A DNA stretch of 64,000 nt from Viola odorata (taxonomy: Eukaryota; Streptophyta; Magnoliopsida; Malpighiales; Violaceae), in NCBI GenBank assembly GCA_963691705.1, contig OY829542.1, forward strand, positions 52,431,002-52,495,001. Direction: 5' to 3'. Below, piece after piece: positions 1 through 7,667 of the stretch. The translations under genes and the position numbers were made by a program. Numbering within the stretch: the stretch's first letter is position 1; each line of letters begins with the position of its first letter. Below the pieces are notes generated by a model. It was not told the DNA's origin. It saw only the letters and a program-made list of their open reading frames with translations, and did no database searches.

Positions 1-232
1 TCATCTAATCCATGGCCGCTACTTCAAGCCTTGATGGCAACACCCACGACGAAAAAGGAGATGGGTGTTACGATGATGGTGCTGGTGATGGGTGTTACGA
101 TGATGGTGCTGGTGATGGGTTCAAGTTTCTGACGCTGAGGCCAGACAGGGTAGGAGTTATGAACTTGGCGAGGTACTTGATGTGGGATGACAAGGTGAGC
201 GCGAAAGCTTTGATGGAGCGTTCAGATGATTT

Positions 233-417
233 TGAAAGAAATTGATAAGGCTTGATTTATTTTCTATTCCACCAGAATATCTCTATATATACAAAGTGTA
301 TATCCTTAAATAGGATACTGAAATTAATTCCATATCAATCTAATTAATTCCTATATATACGTAAATAGAAACTACATAACTGGAAATTAAATATCTATTT
401 GTTTCCATATCTCAACA
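233..417 (-). repeat. Copia 3' LTR (185 bp)
   Basis: Identical over its full length to 4924-5108. It is bounded by TG...CA and flanked on the outside by GATTT. It lies downstream of gag-pol with a purine-rich tract directly inside, so it is the 3' LTR of the minus-strand element. Confidence 0.95.
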
Positions 418-424
418 CCCCCTC

Positions 425-3400
425 TCAAGCTGAGGAATAGATGTTTTCCATTCCCAGCTTGGAAATCAGACCATGGAACACCGTATTGGATAAGCCCTTT
501 GTCAAGACATCTGCCAGCTGAGACATAGAAGGCACATAGGACATGCATATTAATCCTTCTTCTAACTTCTCTTTAATGAAGTGTCTATCCACCTCTATGT
601 GTTTTGTCCTGTCATGTTGCACCGGATTGTGTGCAATGTTTATTGCTGATTTGTTGTCACAGTAGATTCTCATAGGACCCTCCAGCTTGATTTTTAAGTC
701 ATCTAGGATGATCTTTACCCACAGTAACTCACACAGCCCCTGAGCAAGTGCTCTAAACTCTGATTCAGCAGATGATCTAGCAACTACACCTTGTTTCTTA
801 CTCCTCCAAGTTATGAGATTGCCTCCTAGAAAGGTGCAATAACCTGTAGTAGACCTTCTGTCTATCTGAGACCCAGCATAGTCGGCATCTGTGTATCCTT
901 CCACAATGAATTCTTTGCATTTCTTGTACAATATCCCTCTGCCTGGACTCCCTTTCAAGTAGTGCAGTACCCTATACGCTGCCTGTAAGTGAGATTCCCG
1001 CGGGTCATGCATAAACTGACTGATGACACTTACTGAGTAAGCTATGTCGGGCCTCGTATGAGATAAATAGATCAATTTTCCAACCAGTTGTTGATACATC
1101 TTCTTGTCAACAGCTGGTTCCTCTTTCGCTTCTCCTAGTTTATGATTGACTTCTATGGGTGTAGCTGCTGGTTTGCACCCAAGTTTCCCCGTCTCCTTGA
1201 GTAAGTCAATGACATATTTCTGTTGGGAAATGAAGGTTCCTTGGGATGAGTAAGCCACCTCAATACCAAGAAAGTATTTGAGTTTCCCTAACTCTTTCAG
1301 CTCAAACTCTGTTAACAGCTTCCTTTTTAATTCCTCCTTCTCTTTTTCATCATTTCCTGTCACTATTATGTCATCTACATACACAAGTAAGGCAGTGATA
1401 CTTCTAGTGGAAGAGTGCTTGATGAACAGGGTGTGGTCTCCTTGACTCTGTTTGTATCCAAACCCCTTCATGGCCTTGGAAAACCTCCCAAACCACACTC
1501 TTGGTGATTGCTTCAGGCCGTACAATGCTTTCCTCAACCTGCACACCTTGTCTTTTTTCTCTTCATCAAAACCTGGTGGGACAGTCATATAAATCTCTTC
1601 CTCCAAGTCTCCATGAAGGAAAGCATTTTTCACATCAAACTGGTGAAGGTTCCAACCAAACTGGGCTGCAAGTGCTAGAAGAATTCTTACTGTATTCATC
1701 TTTGCGACTGGGGCAAAGGTCTCCTGATAGTCTACTCCATATGACTGAGTGTACCCCTTGGCTACTAGTCTGGACTTGTACCTCTCTAGTGATCCATCTG
1801 CCCTGTATTTGACAGTAAACACCCACTTACATCCTACGATGTTTACTCCAGTAGGTTTCTTCACAATCTCCCAAGTGTTGTTCTTCTCCAATGCATTCAT
1901 CTCTTCCTTCATTGCATTTCTCCATTCCTCCTGTCTTAATGCTTCAAAAACATTGTTAGGAATACTAATAGTATTTAGACTCAGGATGAACCTCTTATGT
2001 GGGTTTGAAAGGTGCTGGAGAGAAATATAGTTGGATAGAGGGTATAAGGGTTTCTTTGTGCATTGTCGGGTTCCTTTTCTGACCGCAATGGGGAGATCAT
2101 TAACATCAATAGGATCATCTATTGGATCTGTGTTTAGATTGACTGGTGAGTTTGATGGACTTACAGTGGTTTCTTCTTGAGGAGGGGGATTGGACTCTTG
2201 GCCTTGCGTCAACTCCGGGATAGGTTTTCTCCTTGAATAAACCTGTGAAAATCTGGATGCATCTGTACTCTTAGGAGTTTCTAGACATGGAATATTAGAT
2301 GTGATTTTAGGAATTTGAGGTAGTTCAAGTGGCTGGAGGAAAGTTTGTGTCGGTTCAAAGGAAAGTTGTTCCTCGTGGGATGAGGTTTTTTTGAAGAAAG
2401 GGGTACTTTCTGAGAAGGTGACATCCATAGAAATGATTACTTTCCTAGTGGTTGGATCATAACACTTATACCCCTTTTGAGTGGAGGAATATCCTAGAAA
2501 CACACATCTGACTGCTCTGGGTTCTAGCTTGCTTCTAAGAGGTTGATGGACATGTACATAAGCAGAGCACCCAAACACCCTAGGAGTAAGACCATTTTCA
2601 GTTCTGAAATTAGGATAGAAAGTGTTTAGGACAGACATAGGGCTTTTGTTTTCTAGAACAGGAGTTGGTAACCTGTTAATCAAGTGTGTAGCAGTAAGTA
2701 CTGCTTCTCCCCAATAAGACTTTGGAATATTGGCTTGAAACAATAAAGCTCTAGCTGAATTAAGGATATGTCTATTCTTCCGTTCAGCAATCCCATTCTG
2801 TTGAGGGGTATATACACAAGATGATTCATGAATAATCCCTTGTGATTGAAAAAATAAAGATAGGGTGTTGTTAAAGTAGTCTTTAGCATTGTCTGTTCTA
2901 AAGCTTTTTATTCTTACTCCGAATTGGTTTTGAATCATGGAATGGAAATTGGGTATAATGGCACTAACTTCAGATTTTTGTTTAAGTAGGAAAACCCATG
3001 TGACTCTAGTACAATCATCAATGAGAGTTACAAACCAACGGGAACCAGATATGTTTGGAATTGTAGAGGGACCCCATATATCACTGTGAATTAGTTGAAA
3101 TGGTTGAGAATATCTTTTATTGCTAATAGGAGAAGAGACACGAGTGTGTTTTGCAAGTTCACATACATCACAATGGAATAACTCAGTATCAATTTCTAGG
3201 AATAAATGAGGAAACATAATTCTCAAGACTTTAAAAGAAGGATGACCTAGGCGTAGATGGTGTAACCAAATGGTTTCCTTATTCGAGAGACTCACTAAAG
3301 CTACAGAAGTTTTATTCGTAAGGTCCTGAGTGATTGAGAGTTGATACAGGCCATTCTTCTCCTTAGCTTGTCCAATCCTCCTCCTCATCTTTCTGTCCTG

Positions 3401-4537
3401 AAAAATACAGTGAGTTGGGAAAAAGATAGCAAGGCAATTAGTATCTTTGGTAAATCTGTGAACAGATATGAGGTTGGCTGAAAGTTTGGGTACATGAAGA
3501 ACATTCTTTAGAGTGATATCAGGTGTAATTTGAATGTTACCAATGCCTGCTACAGTTACTAGAGAGCCATCTGCAACCATGACTTTCTTGTTACTTGAAC
3601 ATGGTGTGTAGGTGGAAAAATGTTTAGATGTGTAGGTCATGTGGTGTGAGGCACCTGAATCTAACAACCAAGTATTCTCATAACAAAGTGATTGAACATT
3701 TAAACAGGTGGAGAATGAAGTTATACCTACTAGGTCTGGGGAGGAGGTTGCTGTCATTCCTGGAGACTGTTTTGTATCTAGTGATCCCAGCAATTGTCTC
3801 AACTTTTCCACTTCTTCTTCATCAAGACCTGTGGTAGTTCCTTGTGCCATCTTAGCTTGGGGTCTTTGCCATCCCCCTCTGTTTCCAGCCTCCCTGCCAT
3901 TTGTCTTATTCTGCAGTTTCCAGCATTCTTCTTTAGTGTGCCTAGTTTTCTTACAATAAGTACACCAAAGGTTGTCCCTGTCCTTCTTCCACTGGCCTTC
4001 TTTGCCAAGTGTCCTGAACTGATTCCCTTGTTCCTTCACCTTATCCTGGTACCCCTGTCTGCTACTCGTCGGTAACTGAGTCTGTGGTCTTGTTACCAAG
4101 GCAGACTCATATTTAGTCTGAGAGTCTAGCATCACAGCCCTCCTACTTTCTTCAGATCTGATTAGGGAGATTGTTTCTTCCAGAGATGGAGTCTCCTCCT
4201 TAGCTAGCACCTGAATTCTAGCCTGATCGAATTCTGGATTCAATCCAGCCAAAAAGTCATAGGTTCTGTCCTTCTCTATGAACTTCTTTAGAGTTTCTGC
4301 ATCTGCCGGGCATTTCATTTTAAAGGCCCTGTAATGATCTAGCTCCTGCCACAGACTTTGGAGCTGATTTGCATATTCTGTGACCGATCTATCACCTTGC
4401 TTGGTTCCTGCAGTCTTGGTCTTTATTTCGTACACTTGTGCAGTGTCACGAGCCTTGGAATAAGTCGCTTTAATGAAGTCCCAAACCTCCTTCGAGTTCT
4501 TAAAGAACATGCAAGTGTCGCTGATTGCTGGTTCCAT
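425..4537 (-). CDS. Copia gag-pol polyprotein
   Basis: 1,370-aa polyprotein. In order: UBN2-type gag (residues about 1-185); CCHC zinc knuckle with C-x2-C-x4-H-x4-C (192-205); aspartic protease with DSG at 293-295 (LLDSGASHH); GAG-pre-integrase (LRLGHPSF); integrase core with HSDIWGP, RTDNAKDYF and TPQQNGIAERKNR; reverse transcriptase (VGCKWVFTVKYRADGS, YVDDIIVTG near residue 1054); RNase H (SSAESEFRAL, DNKSAI) to the end. Pol is uninterrupted. The same frame continues upstream of ATG 4537 with gag-like sequence (RLNGKNYLKWSQVIQ) but contains TAG in MIMS*LWESM, where related elements have Trp (TGG). No ATG is seen at the head of that extension. The open frame therefore lacks about the first 100 gag residues. 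Confidence 0.93.
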   Translation of the reverse strand: MEPAISDTCMFFKNSKEVWDFIKATYSKARDTAQVYEIKTKTAGTKQGDRSVTEYANQLQSLWQELDHYRAFKMKCPADAETLKKFIEKDRTYDFLAGLNPEFDQARIQVLAKEETPSLEETISLIRSEESRRAVMLDSQTKYESALVTRPQTQLPTSSRQGYQDKVKEQGNQFRTLGKEGQWKKDRDNLWCTYCKKTRHTKEECWKLQNKTNGREAGNRGGWQRPQAKMAQGTTTGLDEEEVEKLRQLLGSLDTKQSPGMTATSSPDLVGITSFSTCLNVQSLCYENTWLLDSGASHHMTYTSKHFSTYTPCSSNKKVMVADGSLVTVAGIGNIQITPDITLKNVLHVPKLSANLISVHRFTKDTNCLAIFFPTHCIFQDRKMRRRIGQAKEKNGLYQLSITQDLTNKTSVALVSLSNKETIWLHHLRLGHPSFKVLRIMFPHLFLEIDTELFHCDVCELAKHTRVSSPISNKRYSQPFQLIHSDIWGPSTIPNISGSRWFVTLIDDCTRVTWVFLLKQKSEVSAIIPNFHSMIQNQFGVRIKSFRTDNAKDYFNNTLSLFFQSQGIIHESSCVYTPQQNGIAERKNRHILNSARALLFQANIPKSYWGEAVLTATHLINRLPTPVLENKSPMSVLNTFYPNFRTENGLTPRVFGCSAYVHVHQPLRSKLEPRAVRCVFLGYSSTQKGYKCYDPTTRKVIISMDVTFSESTPFFKKTSSHEEQLSFEPTQTFLQPLELPQIPKITSNIPCLETPKSTDASRFSQVYSRRKPIPELTQGQESNPPPQEETTVSPSNSPVNLNTDPIDDPIDVNDLPIAVRKGTRQCTKKPLYPLSNYISLQHLSNPHKRFILSLNTISIPNNVFEALRQEEWRNAMKEEMNALEKNNTWEIVKKPTGVNIVGCKWVFTVKYRADGSLERYKSRLVAKGYTQSYGVDYQETFAPVAKMNTVRILLALAAQFGWNLHQFDVKNAFLHGDLEEEIYMTVPPGFDEEKKDKVCRLRKALYGLKQSPRVWFGRFSKAMKGFGYKQSQGDHTLFIKHSSTRSITALLVYVDDIIVTGNDEKEKEELKRKLLTEFELKELGKLKYFLGIEVAYSSQGTFISQQKYVIDLLKETGKLGCKPAATPIEVNHKLGEAKEEPAVDKKMYQQLVGKLIYLSHTRPDIAYSVSVISQFMHDPRESHLQAAYRVLHYLKGSPGRGILYKKCKEFIVEGYTDADYAGSQIDRRSTTGYCTFLGGNLITWRSKKQGVVARSSAESEFRALAQGLCELLWVKIILDDLKIKLEGPMRIYCDNKSAINIAHNPVQHDRTKHIEVDRHFIKEKLEEGLICMSYVPSMSQLADVLTKGLSNTVFHGLISKLGMENIYSSA

Positions 4538-4839
4538 GGACTCCCAAAGCTAGGACATGATCATGGAGTCGTCCTCCTCCCATGCTGCAAACTTTGGATC
4601 AGTCTCTGCTGGTCCATTGCTGAGAAGGTGGTTGTATCTCCCTTTGCCCTTTAGATATGTCTGAATCACTTGGGACCACTTGAGGTAATTTTTTCCATTC
4701 AATCTATAGGAAACCCTAACACTCTGAAAGTCTCCTACTCTCTGGGTATTGGGTTCTTCCTCAGTTCTGGGCTTGCCAGAATCTGAGGTGTCATTGGTGT
4801 TTTTGAGGTTGGATATGTTTATCTTTTAGTTTGGGAGAA

Positions 4840-4925
4840 AGAATTATTTTTAGGTTAAGAAACCTAGAGCTCCGCTACCATGAGAATTATTTTTAGGTTA
4901 AGAAACCTAGAGCTCCGCTACCATG
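4840..4925 (-). repeat. Tandem 43-bp duplication containing the Copia primer-binding site
   Basis: A 43-bp unit occurs twice in a row (4840-4882 and 4883-4925) just inside the 5' LTR. Each unit ends, on the minus strand, with TGGTAGCGGAGCTC. This resembles the initiator-methionine tRNA complement TGGTATCAGAGC with two mismatches. The copy nearest the LTR sits where a primer-binding site should be; the second is 43 bp further in. Confidence 0.85.
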
Positions 4926-5108
4926 AAAGAAATTGATAAGGCTTGATTTATTTTCTATTCCACCAGAATATCTCTATATATACAAAGTGTATATCCTTAA
5001 ATAGGATACTGAAATTAATTCCATATCAATCTAATTAATTCCTATATATACGTAAATAGAAACTACATAACTGGAAATTAAATATCTATTTGTTTCCATA
5101 TCTCAACA
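4924..5108 (-). repeat. Copia 5' LTR (185 bp)
   Basis: Identical to 233-417. It is the 5' LTR in element orientation, followed inward by the primer-binding site and outward by the target duplication GATTT (5109-5113). The TATATA-rich stretch in its middle may serve as the promoter; this is inference. Confidence 0.95.
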
Positions 5109-5572
5109 GATTTAATAGGTGGGGACCCACAACCAGAACCAGTTGAGCAGAGATGGGTCATTGTTGTGTCTCTCGTCACTTGCAGGATCATTTCTTTGTT
5201 CCGCAAACCCATGGAGTATATTGGCATTCTCGTCGAGTTCTTGCTCAATCTTCATTCCTTGAATCGGGGTTTCTTTGGCTTTCTCCGCAACATTCTCATT
5301 GGTATATTACATATCCTTTTTCCTCATCAATTTTTTTTTTTTTGCTGTTTCGTTGTAAATTCACCTGCAATGAAATGGATATTTGTTAAAGGAATTGACT
5401 TGGTAATGGTATCTCTTGTTTGGTAGATTGGTGAATTTGGTATAGTTTTCCTTATTGTTTATCTGGTATAGTTTTGAATTCTGATTATTTATACCCACAT
5501 TTAATGATAGTAGCGTCTTGTTATAGCTTTGCTGGGACTATTCAATCAGCAATATTCTGTTTGGTTGTATAG

Positions 5573-6251
5573 AGAGACTTGAATGCTTGGAAATTGAGGA
5601 ATAACATGGAGCTATCTCTCATTCTTGCCGCAGTAAGTGTACATAAACCCACATTCTGATTAAATTTTGCTAATATGAGTTGAACTTCATTTGAATTTAC
5701 AGTAATGGGTTTGTTTCTTTGATCTGGTGTGGTGCAGGCAATTTTTGGAAGTATTGTTCGTAGCAGTGTTCAGATCTCGTGCGCGAGGAAAAAGGGCCCT
5801 TTTTACGTGCCCTTGTTCCAGCCATTTAGAATTTTTTGGGCTGTGGTTTTTGGTGTTGGTTTCTTTGTCAACGGTCTACACTATGGAAGGTAGAAGACAT
5901 GTTCTTGTGCTTTCTTTGCAGATATTCCTCTGCCCACAATGTGGCAACAAATCTTAGGATAATGCATCTTTTCTTGCCATCTTTTGTATTCAACTAGTTC
6001 TGCCGTAATCTTATTCCGTCAATTAGCGAATCTGGATTGTTAAGTGCACAATGTGGTTATTTTCATGCCCTTTTGTTCTGTAAATAGACATTGACGTGGT
6101 ATGTATGTGCAGTGCCATAGGAGCAATAATATCTGGTGTGGGATATTATGTCCTAACATGGGGGCAAACCAGAGAAAATGAAAAATGCCAGGATTCGTAC
6201 AAATCTTCTGATGAAAAAGTCCCCCTCCTGGAAGAAGACTCAGAAGTCTAG
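5573..6251 (+). pseudogene. WAT1-related (EamA/nodulin MtN21-type) transporter, C-terminal exons only
   Basis: Three exons join in frame: 5573-5632, 5738-5889 and 6113-6251, with AG acceptors and GT donors (CA|GTAAGT, AAG|GTAGAA). They encode RDLNAWKLRNNMELSLILAA, AIFGSIVRSSVQISC...KKGPFYVPLFQPF...LHYGS and AIGAIISGVGYYVLTWGQTRE, ending LLEEDSEV. This is the last part of the second EamA repeat and the hydrophilic tail of a plant WAT1/UMAMIT-type membrane transporter, normally about 350-400 aa with ten membrane segments. The first eight or so segments are missing: directly upstream lies lipase exon 1. AATAAA at 6545 is a candidate polyadenylation signal. Sequence and splice sites look well kept, so the truncation may be recent. 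Whether the lipase exon splices onto it is unknown. Confidence 0.75.
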
Positions 6252-7667
6252 AATCTCTTCTGAGTAAGTGTTGCGTAGCTCTCTGACAATGTTTTGATGC
6301 CTCAAACATTTTCAAATTAGTTAATGAGACCTTTGATTTTTACGTTAACGTCGTGATTGTGGAACCAATGAATGCACATACTTATAGTCTCATGCATGTT
6401 TCATATTCCTTGGGGTAATGCTTCTTTTGGTTATTTGGATTATCTGATCCTCGGTTATGTTTGCTGTGCAGTTCTGTTCCTGCTAGTTTCAAGTTGGAGA
6501 CTATTTTATCCAGCCTAGCATGAAATGCCCCATGTACATTTTTTAATAAAGATGTAAAGATTGGAAAACAGGTCTGCTGTATATAAACATTCCTGCTGTA
6601 TATTCCAGAATGAGCGCTCAATTGTGTGCATTTTGGAGAAAAAAAACATGTAAAGATTGAAAAACAGGTCTACTGTACAAATTTATTTTGCTCGTCTAAG
6701 CTGACTTTTGTGATGAAACCCTGTGAATGGGTGTGATTGTGTGTATATTCAAAGTGGTTAAATGAAATCTTTAAATTTTTGGCATTGTCGCTTCTTCTTA
6801 CAGGTAAATTGCATGTTCATTATTTGAGGGTTATGGATGTTTTAGTGTGCATGCAATTCATGAGTTATTCTTACAAGAACTTAAGTTACAGATACCTTAT
6901 ATGAAAAAACACTGTTGACGTCAACAAGTTAACTACATTGAAATATGGCAATTAGAGACTGATCCCTTGCCATTACAATGGATGACACATTCCATTCTTC
7001 TCCCCGTTGCAAAATTAACTATGCAATTTCAAAGTACTCAAATTTTTTATTTTATGCTATTAATAAATTTTACTTTATTTATGATTTAAATAAGTTTAAT
7101 TTATTTATGGTATATACATAAATATTATTAGACGTTAGATTATAAATAAAATGATTAAAAATATATATAAAGATAATAAAAAAATTAATTATAACACTTA
7201 AAATGAATTATGCCTTTTTATAGTCATTTTACATCCAAACTATAGTTTTGGAAAACTGTTTTACCAAACACCTCAAGTATCCTACTGAACTTTTACAATT
7301 TTGTTACCAAACAGCACACTCCGTTTTCCAGATGTCGTTTCCCCACTGAACATTTTCTCACTAACCATTTTCAGCGAACTGGAACGCCAAACAGACCCTA
7401 AGAATCTTAACATTGACAGATCTATGATGAACAACTGTATGCAGGAGGGCAACAAAATAAAGAAAACAAAGATGGACAGGAAGAAATAGTCATTCACACA
7501 TACACTATTGGATAGAAAGTATAATGAGAAATAAATGAGCATGTGTACTTCAACATATGCAACCAATAATCTGCAATTAGAAACACAAGCTAGCTATTCA
7601 TAAAGCAACTTACATGTGGAAGTGAAATGATTTTGTTTTCCTGCACCCAACTTTAACTTAGTTGTCC
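6252..7667. other. Spacer, WAT1 fragment 3' flank and SUVH 3' flank
   Basis: No coding sequence that I can support. 6252-6560 is probable 3' UTR of the WAT1 fragment. 7040-7200 is strongly AT-rich. 7230-7400 ends with CCAAACAGACCCTAAG, like the terminus of a degenerate hAT-type MITE, but I found no matching left end. Confidence 0.5.

Larger units (their letters stand above)
233..5108 (-). mobile_element. Full-length Ty1/Copia LTR retrotransposon
   Basis: The element is 4,876 bp and lies on the minus strand. Two 185-bp LTRs (233-417 and 4924-5108) look identical base for base. In element orientation they begin TGTTGAGATATGG and end CTTTCA. The 5-bp target duplication GATTT is perfect (228-232 and 5109-5113). 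A polypurine tract (minus strand TTGAGAGGGGG) abuts the LTR at 418, and a TGGTAGCGGAGC primer-binding site abuts the other LTR. One gag-pol frame fills the interior in Copia order: protease, integrase, reverse transcriptase, RNase H. Identical LTRs mean a very recent insertion. It interrupts a lipase exon. A nonsense codon in gag suggests this copy is not autonomous. Confidence 0.96.
12..5301 (+). pseudogene. Oil-body-type triacylglycerol lipase, exon 1, split by a Copia insertion
   Basis: The coding sequence starts at ATG 12 in a good plant context (CCATGG) and runs to 232. It resumes after the retrotransposon at 5109 and reads to a probable splice donor at 5301/5302 (G|GTATAT). Removing the element and one copy of the 5-bp target duplication leaves an open frame. 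The peptide carries FKFLTLRPDRVGVMNLARYL, then RWVIVVSLVTCRII, KPMEYIGILVEFLLN and RGFFGFLRNILIG. I recognise this as the N-terminal, membrane-associated part of the plant OBL/pollen class-3 lipase family, which hydrolyses triacylglycerol on lipid droplets. The catalytic GxSxG serine, Asp and His lie in later exons, which are not found; the next sequence belongs to a different gene. Residues 17-36 include a 27-bp tandem duplication encoding GDGCYDDGA twice. The copy cannot make a lipase here. Family assignment is from recalled similarity. Confidence 0.72.

Noticed and set aside
7040..7400. hAT-like MITE ending CCAAACAGACCCTAAG
   Set aside because: No matching left terminus or target duplication found.
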